This document shows positions 15,703 through 24,055 of a stretch of 52,720 nt of DNA, in pieces (the stretch's first letter is position 1; the number at the start of each line of letters is the position of its first letter). A program made the position numbers and the translations under genes. The notes under the pieces are model-generated. The model saw only the letters and a list, made by a program, of their open reading frames with translations, searched no databases and had not been told where the DNA came from. The stretch comes from Prochlorococcus sp. AG-355-M18 (GTDB taxonomy: Bacteria; Cyanobacteriota; Cyanobacteriia; PCC-6307; Cyanobiaceae), in assembly GCA_003280725.1 (NCBI GenBank), contig QCED01000010.1, forward strand, positions 1 to 52,720, read 5' to 3'.

Positions 15703-15737
15703 TAAATGTTTAACATCTTTTTAAGAATTTTATTGAG

Positions 15738-16475
15738 GTGGAATCAGTTTTGAACAAATTAAAATTAAAATTCGATAATGACGGATTTATAGTTAATGAG
15801 AACCTAATAAATCAAAGTGATTTAGAGGCAATTGAAAAATGGATTAGTGAACTTAACGACTCTATAGAGGTTAACCATCATTATGAAAAAACAGTTAATG
15901 GTAAAGTGCTTTCAAGAACAGAAAACTTTGTAAGCTCGCATACATCTTTTAGGGAATTTCTTTTAAGTTCATCAATAAAAGATTATTTAACTATGCTATT
16001 TGATGATGAACCAATATTATTCAAGGAAAAAATAAATTATAAATACCCAGGGGGAGCTGGATATGCACCTCATCAAGATGCTCCTGCTTATCCTTTTGGG
16101 AAAAAACACATAACAATGCTATTAGCTATAGATGACTCTGATATAAATAATGGATGTTTGGAATTTGCAAGAGGTAGAAATAATGAGGGCATAATAAATA
16201 TTGATGAAAAAGGGTGTATAGATTCACTAACCGCAGAAAAATTTGTTTGGGAGAAGATACCTCTTAAAAAAGGAGGTGCAGTATTTTTTGATTCTTTTGT
16301 TCCTCACAGAAGTTCAACAAATAAATCTAGTCGTCCAAGAAGAGCGCTCTATGTTACTTATAATGCTAAAACTGAAGGCGATTTAAGAAAAGATTATTAT
16401 GACTTTAAAAAGAACTCTCTTAAAGATGGATATGTAAGTTTAATAGGTCACTTTGAAGGAGAAGCAATTAAATGA
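15738..16475 (+). CDS. phnY: 2-oxoglutarate/Fe(II)-dependent phosphonate dioxygenase (PhyH family)
   Basis: 245 residues from a GTG with AGG just upstream. PhyH-type oxygenase: facial triad H112-x-D114 in YAPHQDAPAYPF and H190 in VPHRSS; downstream arginines (RPRRALYVTY) can bind 2-oxoglutarate. PhnY hydroxylates the alpha carbon of a phosphonate, and PhnZ then cleaves the C-P bond. Reported MIT9301 work (from memory) assigns methylphosphonate oxidation to formate and phosphate to this type of pair; 2-aminoethylphosphonate is the other known substrate. The ATGA overlap with phnZ and the ptx genes upstream support the role. Substrate not readable from sequence alone. Confidence 0.82.
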   Translation: MESVLNKLKLKFDNDGFIVNENLINQSDLEAIEKWISELNDSIEVNHHYEKTVNGKVLSRTENFVSSHTSFREFLLSSSIKDYLTMLFDDEPILFKEKINYKYPGGAGYAPHQDAPAYPFGKKHITMLLAIDDSDINNGCLEFARGRNNEGIINIDEKGCIDSLTAEKFVWEKIPLKKGGAVFFDSFVPHRSSTNKSSRPRRALYVTYNAKTEGDLRKDYYDFKKNSLKDGYVSLIGHFEGEAIK

Positions 16476-17077
16476 AATACAAAACTATTAAAAACTTCAA
16501 AAACAAATTACAAAATTCTGATAACAATGAATTTGTAGATTTATTATTTGACTTTATTAAGGAGGAAGGAAAAACTAATTATGATGAATCAGTCACTCAA
16601 TTACAACATTGTCTCCAAACAGCTTCACTCGCTCGCACTGAAGATGGCAGAAGGCATATAGTAATTGCTTCTTTGTTACACGATATAGGTCATCTTCTAA
16701 TCGATGAAAATGACTCAAAAAATGATTTCTTAAAAAAAGATCTTAACCATGAAAATATTGCTTCAAATTTTTTAAAAGATTTTTTCTCTGAAGAAATTAC
16801 AGAAAGTATTCGCTTACACGTTGTAGCAAAAAGATATTTATGCTCAATCGATAATTCTTATTATGAAAGTTTATCTAAAGCATCTAAAAATAGTTTTCAG
16901 GTACAAGGTGGTGTTTTAAATAAAGAAGAGATTAATGAACTAGAAAATAATAAATACTTCAAAGATGCAGTTCGATTAAGAAAATGGGATGATAGAGGAA
17001 AGGTTTCTCTAAAAGAAGTTGAAGAATTAGATACTTATAAAGAAATGATTGTTGCCGAAAGATTAGCTATCTATTAA
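16472..17077 (+). CDS. phnZ: Mixed-valence di-iron oxygenase that cleaves hydroxylated phosphonates (HD fold)
   Basis: 201 residues. The HD-domain ligands are visible: H46 in LQHCLQ, H70-D71 in LLHDIGH, H93 in NHENIA, H116 in HVVAKRY and D173 in KWDDRG. The phosphonate-binding Lys120 follows H116 in HVVAKRY, and QVQGG lies where PhnZ has its substrate loop. Converts the alpha-hydroxy product of PhnY with O2 into phosphate and a carboxylate. ATGA overlap with phnY indicates translational coupling. One oddity: between the gating Tyr (Y37) and Glu (E39) there is one residue, against two in HF130 PhnZ (Y24, E27; from memory). The end overlaps the convergent OsmC-like gene by 11 bases. Confidence 0.84.
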   Translation: MKYKTIKNFKNKLQNSDNNEFVDLLFDFIKEEGKTNYDESVTQLQHCLQTASLARTEDGRRHIVIASLLHDIGHLLIDENDSKNDFLKKDLNHENIASNFLKDFFSEEITESIRLHVVAKRYLCSIDNSYYESLSKASKNSFQVQGGVLNKEEINELENNKYFKDAVRLRKWDDRGKVSLKEVEELDTYKEMIVAERLAIY

Positions 17078-17468
17078 AAATATATTCATAGCTTATATTT
17101 ATAGATTCTTTAAGAGAATTGCTTATGAATGATGATTCAATTTTTTCTTTTATAAAGTTCTTTATTTTTATTTTCTTAATAAGTGGAAGGCATATTTTAC
17201 AATGCAAGGTTGAAATTTTATTATTTTGAACATCACTTTTAGAGATAATGTCAACATAAAAACTTTTTGATTCAATATTATTCTTTTCTAGAATTATTCC
17301 AAGAGTTGTTGAAATACAAGAAGCTAAAGATGCAGACAATAGATTTGAGGGTTTAGTCTGTTCGCAAGAATCATGTAAATTTCTATTCGAATTTGTTTTT
17401 ATTTTTAAATGATTTTCAAGGATAATTTCACTCTCAAATTCACCTAAATATTTCGCCTTAATTGACAT
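17067..17468 (-). CDS. OsmC/Ohr-like family protein, resolving Cys absent
   Basis: 133 residues with the OsmC layout: beta-rich N-terminus, then PSNLLSASLASCISTTLGIIL with the peroxidatic Cys51 on the central helix. OsmC/Ohr proteins reduce organic hydroperoxides with two Cys. The second, usually in a CPxS motif near the end, is not seen: the equivalent stretch reads ESSFISNSL (about 111-119). Other Cys at 35, 90 and 93 are not in the usual place. Either a one-Cys or non-peroxidase member. A PhoB-like array lies upstream on its strand (17482-17522), which would link it to phosphate stress. Overlaps phnZ by 11 bases at the 3' ends. Confidence 0.7.
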   Translation of the reverse strand: MSIKAKYLGEFESEIILENHLKIKTNSNRNLHDSCEQTKPSNLLSASLASCISTTLGIILEKNNIESKSFYVDIISKSDVQNNKISTLHCKICLPLIKKIKIKNFIKEKIESSFISNSLKESINISYEYIFNR

Positions 17469-17481
17469 ATAAAAATAGTTA

Positions 17482-17522
17482 TTATTAAGAGCTTATTATG
17501 GATAAATTAAGTTAAGATTAAG
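17482..17522 (-). promoter_or_regulatory. PhoB-box-like array between the OsmC-like gene and acr3
   Basis: Read on the minus strand, octamers occur at an exact 11-bp period: CTTAATCT (17522-17515), CTTAATTT (17511-17504), a weak CATAATAA (17500-17493) and CTTAATAA (17489-17482). The first two match the PHO consensus fully. Orientation points to the OsmC-like gene, whose ATG lies 14 bases beyond; acr3, divergent, starts at 17568 and could also be affected. Confidence 0.5.
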
Positions 17523-17567
17523 GCCAAAAAATTTTGCTAAATTTAATAATTGATTAAAAAATTTTAA

Positions 17568-18578
17568 ATGAAATTTTCTGATAGATATCTAAGTATTTGG
17601 GTTTTATTAGCAATGTGTATTGGATCTTTATCCGGTTATTTATTTCCTAATTTATCTCAATTTATAGGGGGATTAGAACTCTCAAGAATAAATCTTCCAA
17701 TAGCAATTCTTATCTGGGGAATGATTTTCCCAATGATGTTATCAATAGATTTCAAGTCAATAATAAATTTGAAATATAAGATTAAAGGATTTTCTATTAT
17801 CCTTTTTATTAATTGGTTAATAAAACCAGTTTCAATGGCAATCATCGCAGCTTCTTTTTTATATTTTTTATATGGTAAGTTGATAGATCCTGTACTTGCT
17901 AAAGAATATGTTTCTGGAATGATTCTATTAGGAATAGCACCATGTACAGCAATGGTTTTTGTCTGGAGTAATCTAGCTAAAGGCGATCCTTTATTTACTT
18001 TAATACAAGTAGCTATTAATGATCTAATATTAATTTTAGCCTTTCCATTATTGTCAAAAATTCTTTTAGGATTTAATAGTATAGATATCCCGTTAGATAC
18101 TGTTTTCGGTTCTGTAATAATCTTTATTTTGGTACCACTTTTTCTAGCAATATTTTTAAAAGATAAAATCTATAGCGAAAAAAGAATAAAAATTATTTTG
18201 AATAAAAGTAAAAGTTATTCGTTGTTTTTTTTAATTCTTACAGTCTTTTTATTATTCTTTGTTCAATCAAAATCTATATTACAAAATCCTATTCATATAA
18301 TCTTAATTTCAATTCCATTAATAATACAGACTCTTTTTATTTTTTATTTAACTGCTTTTTCAATGAAGTTTTTTGGGCAAAAGTATTCTATTTCCTGTCC
18401 AGGCTCGATGATAGCCGCTTCAAACTTTTTTGAACTCGCAGTAGCTGTATCGATAACTCTTTTTGGTGTTAATTCAGGAGCTGCTTTGGCTACCATAGTT
18501 GGGGTACTAGTAGAAGTTCCTTTGATGCTTTATTTAGTAAATATTTCTAAGTCTTCCAAAATATTATTTATAAAGTAA
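17568..18578 (+). CDS. acr3: ACR3-family arsenite efflux permease
   Basis: 336 residues, about ten membrane helices. The ACR3 hallmark GIAPCTAMVFVWSNLAKGDPLFTL (about 122-145) carries the conserved Cys required for arsenite transport, and the second hallmark NFFELAVAVSITLFG is near the C-terminus, as in ACR3 and the related bile-acid:Na+ symporter superfamily. It exports As(III). Phosphate-starved cells take up arsenate by phosphate transporters, so an arsenite pump beside P-scavenging genes makes sense; acr3 next to phosphate genes is seen in other Prochlorococcus. No arsC arsenate reductase is visible in the window. Its end overlaps the small minus-strand gene at 18568 by 11 bases. Confidence 0.82.
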   Translation: MKFSDRYLSIWVLLAMCIGSLSGYLFPNLSQFIGGLELSRINLPIAILIWGMIFPMMLSIDFKSIINLKYKIKGFSIILFINWLIKPVSMAIIAASFLYFLYGKLIDPVLAKEYVSGMILLGIAPCTAMVFVWSNLAKGDPLFTLIQVAINDLILILAFPLLSKILLGFNSIDIPLDTVFGSVIIFILVPLFLAIFLKDKIYSEKRIKIILNKSKSYSLFFLILTVFLLFFVQSKSILQNPIHIILISIPLIIQTLFIFYLTAFSMKFFGQKYSISCPGSMIAASNFFELAVAVSITLFGVNSGAALATIVGVLVEVPLMLYLVNISKSSKILFIK

Positions 18579-18735
18579 TATTTTCTTCTTCAAGTTTTTT
18601 CTTTAGTTCTAGTGGCATATAAGTAATATCTTTTTTAATTGCATCTAAAGCATCATTATACTTTTCAGGATCAGATAAAAGGGTTTTTATCAAGTTGTAT
18701 TGACTTTCTATTTCTTGAGCGGAAAATTTACTCAT
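18568..18735 (-). CDS. Hypothetical 55-aa helical protein
   Basis: ATG at 18733-18735, stop at 18568-18570. It starts MSKFSAQEIESQYNLIKTLL and ends in PLELKKKLEEENITL; acidic and helical with a central SDPEKYNDALDAIKKD segment. No membrane helix or Cys. Unrecognised. Its stop overlaps the end of acr3 tail to tail. Confidence 0.55.
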   Translation of the reverse strand: MSKFSAQEIESQYNLIKTLLSDPEKYNDALDAIKKDITYMPLELKKKLEEENITL

Positions 18736-18850
18736 TTTAAAAACTTATTAGTTTTGTTATTCTATACTTTCTGTCAATATATTTTTCTACATGTGAGGAT
18801 ATAGGTTAGGTATAAAATGTACTTAGCCTATACCTCCAAAAGTAGGAATA

Positions 18851-19123
18851 TTATTTCCAATATTTAAAGTAAGGTCTCCCAACCTTTTCAACGATTTTTG
18901 TCCTTTCAATTTTTCCTTCAGTAAATAGTTTTATACATATCCTTCTTGCATGTTCAAAATTACATTTAAATTTTGCCGACAATTCCTTATATGTATATTC
19001 ATGCGTTTCTTTAGTCAAAAACTTTAAAAATTTATCACTTAATTCATTTTTCTTTGTTGGTAGAAGATCACCACAATCGGCATCAATTAATTTAAAAGAG
19101 TAATCTTCTTTATTACCCTGCAA
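18851..19123 (-). CDS. Winged-helix DNA-binding protein, possibly half of a frameshifted gene
   Basis: 90 residues from a TTG. Residues about 38-85 form a winged helix: EYTYKELSAKFKCNFEHARRICIKLFTEGKIERTKIVEKVGRPYFKYW, where the recognition helix contains the Arg pair and the wing is RTKIVEKVGRPYF. Could be a regulator or an excisionase-like factor of the element. The frame overlaps the upstream 82-aa ORF by 37 bases in another frame. A single-base shift near 19139-19144 would fuse the two (IVRK-GTKWKLQGN), so it may be the C-terminal part of a broken single gene. Confidence 0.5.
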   Translation of the reverse strand: MQGNKEDYSFKLIDADCGDLLPTKKNELSDKFLKFLTKETHEYTYKELSAKFKCNFEHARRICIKLFTEGKIERTKIVEKVGRPYFKYWK

Positions 19124-19335
19124 TTTCCATTTAGTACCTTTCTCACAATGTCATCTTGATTATCAGCATCAAAATCAATTTCCAATAAAACTACACTTCT
19201 TTCGCCAGTTAAGTATCTGAAAGATACTCTAGTTAAAAGCCTTCCTTTGCTTTTTCTTCCTTCTACACTCCAGCCATGACCAACCTGACTTTTTAAGTAG
19301 GTGCGGAATTGCTTTAGAACAGACCCAGAAAGCAT
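19087..19335 (-). CDS. Integrase N-terminal (arm-binding)-like ORF beside the tRNA
   Basis: 82 residues from an ATG that lies within the 183-bp repeat. The segment GWSVEGRKSKGRLLTRVSFRYLTGERSVVLLEIDFDADNQDDIVRKVL has the beta-strand layout of the arm-type DNA-binding domain at the N-terminus of tyrosine recombinases. The catalytic core (Arg-His-Arg-Tyr) is absent, so this is a relic or a stand-alone arm-binding protein. Position and direction, next to the tRNA-Ala, are those of a tRNA-linked integrase. Assignment rests on weak pattern and strong context. Confidence 0.4.
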   Translation of the reverse strand: MLSGSVLKQFRTYLKSQVGHGWSVEGRKSKGRLLTRVSFRYLTGERSVVLLEIDFDADNQDDIVRKVLNGNCRVIKKITLLN

Positions 19336-19511
19336 GCTACAACTTGTAAATCTCTAGGTGCATTTTAAGGTGCAGATTTCAATAATCAAACGCTATAAAG
19401 TACTATAGGAATTACGGACGTTACGAAAGAAATCTTTGGATTGATCGATATGACTGACGTTTCGAGGTTTGGGGCCATAGCTCAGCTGGTAGAGCACCTG
19501 CATGGCATGCA
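19329..19511 (+). repeat. Right copy of the 183-bp direct repeat
   Basis: Aligns without gaps to 2741-2923 (27 mismatches by hand count). It contains the start of the integrase-like ORF, the paired AGGTGCA motif, the region upstream of the tRNA and the first 41 bases of the intact tRNA-Ala. The distance between copies is 16,588 bp. Confidence 0.85.
19356..19375 (+). repeat. Paired AGGTGCA motifs just inside the right element end
   Basis: AGGTGCA at 19356-19362 and AGGTGCAG at 19368-19375, a 12-bp period, identical to the pair at 2985-3004. In the left repeat copy (2768-2787) the corresponding positions are degenerate (AGGTACA, CGGTGAAG), so the intact pairs sit only inside the element. Confidence 0.5.
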
Positions 19512-19543
19512 GGGGGTCAGCGGTTCGAGTCCGCTTGGCTCCA
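19471..19543 (+). tRNA. tRNA-Ala (GGC)
   Basis: Complete cloverleaf of 73 bases. The 5' acceptor GGGGCCA pairs with TGGCTCC (one G-U pair), D arm GCTCAGCTGGTAGAGC, anticodon arm CCTGC-ATGGCAT-GCAGG with GGC, T arm GCGG-TTCGAGT-CCGC, discriminator A; the CCA end is not encoded as such. It restores a working tRNA at the right end of the inserted segment, while only a stump remains at 2883. A T-run at 19551-19560 may end transcription. Confidence 0.95.
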
Positions 19544-19653
19544 TTGGGACTTTTTGTTTTAAAAAAATTAATTTGAACAATTTAAAAAGAATTATAAGTT
19601 TATAAGTTTACTTATTTTTAAATTTAACCTTACATTTGTACCTCCGATTATTT

Positions 19654-21240
19654 TTACCACCAAGAATTAAATTTATTTTTTTTATTAGATTCTCTCTCAA
19701 ATGAATCACAACTTCCTACAGGTGTATTTTTTAAAGAATAATCAAGAGTCTGATAATCGCATAAAAGTTCTTGACTCTGTGGAGCAGATACAAATTTATT
19801 TAAATTAAATATGTTAATTGTAGATTTAATACTAAATGTAAATAAAAGTATTGATGTAGTTAATGATAAAAAATTAATTACTAGGAATTTTTCTTTTAAA
19901 TTATTTTTTTTAAAATAATTTTTGGCATTTCCTAGACTCAACAAAACTAATATTGGAGTAAAAAAATAAATCTGGTAAAAACTCTGTTGTCGAAAAGAAA
20001 GAATAACGAAAAGAATTAATAAGCTAAAAAAAGAATAATCTAATAATGAAAAATTTTTTTTATTTTTAATCAATACCAAGAATCTAATAATAAAACAAAT
20101 TTTTAATAATAAGATAATTAAGAAAACGAAATTACCTGGCCAAGACAAGCTAATTGAATATTCTTTAATAGAAATTATAAAATCTTTTGCATGAATCAAT
20201 AAATTTATATTTCCATCAGATAAAGAACTAAATGGAAATAAAAATGAAGGGAATGCAGTTATTGATCTTCTCCAAACATTAGGAGCAAGGATTTCAAAAA
20301 CTAAAATTTGTATCATAGAAAGAAAAAATAAATATTTCAGAAAAACAAATTTATTTATTTTTTCTTTTGCGCTTATAATCATTGAAAATATTAATCCTGC
20401 ATTAATAAATGACCAAAATGGAAGATTTACAATATAAACAGCACCAAACTTATTAAATTCTTCGCTTGATATTATTATCCAAGGTATCCCTGACAGAAAA
20501 AATAATACAAGAAGGGTTGAAATATTTTTTCTTATAATAATTTTGTTTATTTGTCTATAGTAATCTAATTTTTTAATTTTTATAAAAAAAATAATGAATA
20601 AAAAAATAAGTGGATAAAGCAATAAAATTTGTTGTTTACAAAAAATAGAGGCATAAAAAAATAATGTGATTATTGTTGAGTTTAAATTAATAAAATTATT
20701 ATTTTTAATTTTATTCAACTCTTTACAAGTAAGTAAAAGATATAAAAACATAAAAAACATTCCAATATTTTCATGTCTAATATCACTCACCAAATTTAAA
20801 TTTGCACTAGATAAGCAGAGAATATAAGTTGATAAGATTATAGTTTTTTTATCAACTTCAAGTTGTTTAAGAAGAAAGAAAAATATTAGAGGCAAACTTG
20901 CTGTAATTAATGTATTTTCAATTCTGGAAAAATATATTATTTTATCTATTACTTCTATTGGTACTGCACCATATTGATCAATAAATTGGATTGCTGAGCT
21001 TCTGGATAAAATAAAAAACTTTATTAAAAAACTTACTGGCCAATATGCTCCAGGATGATCTGCATAACTTGGTCCAAGACCTTTAAATAATCTTATCGAT
21101 TGAGAGACCCATAAAAAATCTTGATCAGGATTTGAAAAATATGGTCTATTAATTCCCAACCAACCTACTATTAAAGAAGGTATGGAAAAAACAACTATGT
21201 AAAATTCTCTTTTTATTATAAATTTAATCAAATTTTGCAT
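19654..21240 (-). CDS. Integral membrane glycosyltransferase-like protein (GT-C / GT39 type)
   Basis: 528 residues with about 11-12 membrane helices. After the first helix, NRPYFSNPDQDFLWVSQS contains an acidic loop (Asp-Gln-Asp) as in GT-C enzymes, which use a lipid-phosphate sugar donor and act on the periplasmic face. DHPGAYWP (about 61-68) is a loop seen in PMT/ArnT-like proteins. The C-terminal tail has Cys pairs (LLCDYQTLDY, GSCDSF). It lies alone, minus strand, directly right of the tRNA. Likely decorates a lipid-linked glycan; substrate unknown. Confidence 0.65.
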   Translation of the reverse strand: MQNLIKFIIKREFYIVVFSIPSLIVGWLGINRPYFSNPDQDFLWVSQSIRLFKGLGPSYADHPGAYWPVSFLIKFFILSRSSAIQFIDQYGAVPIEVIDKIIYFSRIENTLITASLPLIFFFLLKQLEVDKKTIILSTYILCLSSANLNLVSDIRHENIGMFFMFLYLLLTCKELNKIKNNNFINLNSTIITLFFYASIFCKQQILLLYPLIFLFIIFFIKIKKLDYYRQINKIIIRKNISTLLVLFFLSGIPWIIISSEEFNKFGAVYIVNLPFWSFINAGLIFSMIISAKEKINKFVFLKYLFFLSMIQILVFEILAPNVWRRSITAFPSFLFPFSSLSDGNINLLIHAKDFIISIKEYSISLSWPGNFVFLIILLLKICFIIRFLVLIKNKKNFSLLDYSFFSLLILFVILSFRQQSFYQIYFFTPILVLLSLGNAKNYFKKNNLKEKFLVINFLSLTTSILLFTFSIKSTINIFNLNKFVSAPQSQELLCDYQTLDYSLKNTPVGSCDSFERESNKKNKFNSWW

Positions 21241-21345
21241 TTAAAGATTCTAAATTAATTTTTTAAATTTTTTTTTTTACATAGATTAGATTTAAAAAGA
21301 ATATTTAACATTTTAAGAGGTCTAAAATAATTTCCAAATTTTTAT

Positions 21346-21864
21346 TTAGTAAATTACTTGCGATGTAACAGGAAAGTTAAACTTGGATTTCGCATTTAGA
21401 TCTTGTAATTCTACAACTACAGATAATCCAGATATTTTCTTTCCTTTTGAATTTATAATATCCGAGACACAATTTACTGTCCCTCCAGTTGCTAATAAAT
21501 CATCAATAATAAAAAATGTTTGATAGTCACAAAGTGATTTTTCTTGAATTGATAATGTGTTTGAACCATACTCTAAATTGTATGATTTACTTATAATTTC
21601 TCCTGGTAATTTTCCAGGCTTACGAGCAACAACTAGAGGTTTTGATAAGTTTAACGATATTGCAGCGCCAAAAATAAAACCCCTAGCATCAATAGCAATA
21701 ATTGCATCTGAACTTTTAAGAAATTGATTATTTGACATTTCTTTGATTAATTCCGAAAAGATATCAGGATTTCTAAGTATTGGTAATACATCTCTAAAAA
21801 TTATTCCTTCTTGAGGAAAGTCTTTATAAGAATCAATGGCTAGTTTTAATTTATTATTTTTCAT
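21346..21864 (-). CDS. apt: Adenine phosphoribosyltransferase
   Basis: 172 residues, the normal length of Apt. It makes AMP from adenine and PRPP. The PRPP-binding motif is FFIIDDLLATGGT (about 116-128), with VVARKPGKLPG for the flexible loop and GIIFRDVLPIL at the N-terminus. Most Prochlorococcus carry apt. Here it is divergent from mtnN (45 bases between starts), which releases adenine from methylthioadenosine, so the two form one adenine-salvage unit within a glycan island. Confidence 0.9.
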   Translation of the reverse strand: MKNNKLKLAIDSYKDFPQEGIIFRDVLPILRNPDIFSELIKEMSNNQFLKSSDAIIAIDARGFIFGAAISLNLSKPLVVARKPGKLPGEIISKSYNLEYGSNTLSIQEKSLCDYQTFFIIDDLLATGGTVNCVSDIINSKGKKISGLSVVVELQDLNAKSKFNFPVTSQVIY

Positions 21865-21909
21865 TATTAAGGAAATTGTTCTATATTTAAAAGCATTGTA
21901 CCTAAAAAG

Positions 21910-22674
21910 ATGAAATCAATAAATATAGGTTTGCTTAGCGCAATGCCTGAAGAAATTGGTAGTACTATTGATAATCTACAAAATGTAACTTTAGAAGAAT
22001 ATGGAGATTTGAAAATTTATCATGGAAAATTAATTAAAAAAGTTCCAAATTACGAATCAGTCTTTATAACTTTAGCTTGGAGTGGATGGGGTAAAGTTAG
22101 TGCTGCTAGAGCGATTACAAGAATATTAGCTGGAAGATATAAAATTGATCTAATTATTTTTACAGGTGTTGCAGGTGCAGCAAATAAAAATTTAAATCAA
22201 TGGGATATAGTCATCGCAAATGAAGTTATTCAGCATGATATGGATGCTCGACCAATTTTTGAAAAATTTGTTTTACCACCTCTTAAAAAATCAAAATTAG
22301 AATCGGATAAGATTTTAAAAAATTGGATGTTTAATTCATTAACAAAGAATATTAACAATGGAAATTTAAATAAATTTGGTCGTATAAAAAAGGGTTTAAT
22401 TGCTACAGGAGATACATTCATTTCCCAGGAAAGCATAATCAAAAAACTTAAAGATGAACTCCCGAATTTGGAGGCTATTGAAATGGAAGGAGGAGCAGTT
22501 GCTCAAGTCGCTGAACAAGAAGGGATCCCATGGATAATTGTAAGAGTAATTTCAGATAACGCCGATTCTAATTCAGAGATAGATTTTGATAAATTTCTAA
22601 AAGAATATGTTTTAAGTTCTTGGAAACTATTAGATTGTATTTTGTATGATATCCCAAAAATTCAAAATAACTAA
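21910..22674 (+). CDS. mtnN: 5'-methylthioadenosine/S-adenosylhomocysteine nucleosidase
   Basis: 254 residues, nucleoside phosphorylase/PNP-fold family. Signs are the N-terminal LLSAMPEEIGSTID (acid residue that activates water), FTGVAGAAN, KGLIATGDTFI, AIEMEGGAVAQVAEQEG (ribose-binding Glu) and IVRVISDNAD with the catalytic Asp. It hydrolyses MTA or SAH to adenine and the thio-ribose or homocysteine part. At 254 residues it is a little longer than E. coli MtnN (232), with an insert at about 114-150. Paired with apt, which recycles the adenine. Confidence 0.85.
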   Translation: MKSINIGLLSAMPEEIGSTIDNLQNVTLEEYGDLKIYHGKLIKKVPNYESVFITLAWSGWGKVSAARAITRILAGRYKIDLIIFTGVAGAANKNLNQWDIVIANEVIQHDMDARPIFEKFVLPPLKKSKLESDKILKNWMFNSLTKNINNGNLNKFGRIKKGLIATGDTFISQESIIKKLKDELPNLEAIEMEGGAVAQVAEQEGIPWIIVRVISDNADSNSEIDFDKFLKEYVLSSWKLLDCILYDIPKIQNN

Positions 22675-22963
22675 ATAAGTATTAGAAGAGATTCAATCCT
22701 TATGAAAAATATTAATTTGATCAGAGAATTTTGCACTTTTTAATAGCCTATTAATTCCAAAATATCTTCTATAAAAATTAAAATATTAAAGTATTCTTAG
22801 CTACTTTATAGAATGATAAGAATAAACAGATATAAATTCACCTGACTGAATTATTTCTAATTAAATAAATTTATTGATTATCTTGTTTTAGGTACCAAAA
22901 ATCTTCAATAAATAAAGGATACATATTTTTTTAAAATCTATATATTCTTCATTGTTAAAATCT

Positions 22964-23950
22964 TCAGTTTTGAAAGATGGTGTTGGACAAAAAGTCAACT
23001 TCCCAGCCTTGAGATTTTAGCAACTTGTAAGAATGATGATTTTTCAAAAATTTTACTTTTAAAAGTCTTCTTAAACAAGTACGATAATCAACTGATGTAT
23101 TGAATCTTCTCAATAAAGTCGATCTTTTATCAATTGGTATATTACATTTATTTTTTAAATAATCAAAATCTAATTTATAGTTTTCATGCAAAATATCAAT
23201 GACAGAAAAGTCTTGGTAGTAGTTTTTTTTCTCTTTTGGATTTTTTGAATCATAAAACTTCATATGGAAATCAAACCTTTCTTTATAGTTAGATCCCTGA
23301 TGAATAATTAAAGGGTCAAATATTAATGCAGTACCAATTTCTGCGTTCATTTCATAATAAGAATTTTTTGGTGGAGAGAGAGGAAACGGGAATTTCCTTA
23401 TTGCCTTATCAATTGCCATATTTGGAATAATTGAATTAGTACCACCGAATTCAAATTCTTTTTTTAAGATTCTAAATCCTTTTTGAGGTAATAAATTAAT
23501 GCCAACTAAAACAATATTTCTTGAATTTGAATCTAAATGGATTTCCTCTAAATTAGTTGAATAGTCCCTATGCCAGTTACCTCTATATTTATAATTTCCC
23601 ATACAAAATAATCTTGCTAAATCGCAACATGGGTTATCCCAATTCATTAATGACCTAACTAAAGAACCAATTTTTGCTTCACTAAAAAATATTTTTATAA
23701 TTTGGGGACAAATATCTTGATTAAAAGGAAGTTCTATTGCAGCGATATTTTTATTAAATAAATGATCGTAATATATTCTTCTTACTTTATAGTCCTTTTT
23801 TAATGAAATAAGCTTCATTTCCCTTACTCCTTTTAAAGCTTTATTAATCAAGTCTGCATTAATTTTTAGGTCTACTACTGTCCATCCCCTTTGTTCAAAT
23901 TCCAATTTATTTTTTTCAGTAAGTCTTGAATCATATAGAAAGTTTTTCAT
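22964..23950 (-). CDS. PhyH-type 2-oxoglutarate/Fe(II) oxygenase
   Basis: 328 residues. Facial triad H127-x-D129 in GNWHRDYS and H217 in LIIHQGSN, with R225 (KERFDFHMKF) for the 2-oxoglutarate carboxylate, spacing typical of the phytanoyl-CoA dioxygenase fold. The C-terminal 80 residues (KCNIPIDKRSTLLRRF and on) are Lys/Arg-rich and specific. No close link with phnY beyond fold. Among glycan genes it may hydroxylate or de-methylate a sugar or lipid; such enzymes occur in polysaccharide loci. Substrate unknown. Confidence 0.7.
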   Translation of the reverse strand: MKNFLYDSRLTEKNKLEFEQRGWTVVDLKINADLINKALKGVREMKLISLKKDYKVRRIYYDHLFNKNIAAIELPFNQDICPQIIKIFFSEAKIGSLVRSLMNWDNPCCDLARLFCMGNYKYRGNWHRDYSTNLEEIHLDSNSRNIVLVGINLLPQKGFRILKKEFEFGGTNSIIPNMAIDKAIRKFPFPLSPPKNSYYEMNAEIGTALIFDPLIIHQGSNYKERFDFHMKFYDSKNPKEKKNYYQDFSVIDILHENYKLDFDYLKNKCNIPIDKRSTLLRRFNTSVDYRTCLRRLLKVKFLKNHHSYKLLKSQGWEVDFLSNTIFQN

Positions 23951-24055
23951 AAAAAATATTTATTGAAATAGTATCACTTATTTAGATTAATATCTTAGTA
24001 AAGGATGTAAATATAATAAATAATAAAGTACTGGATTAATTATTTAAATTTTACT

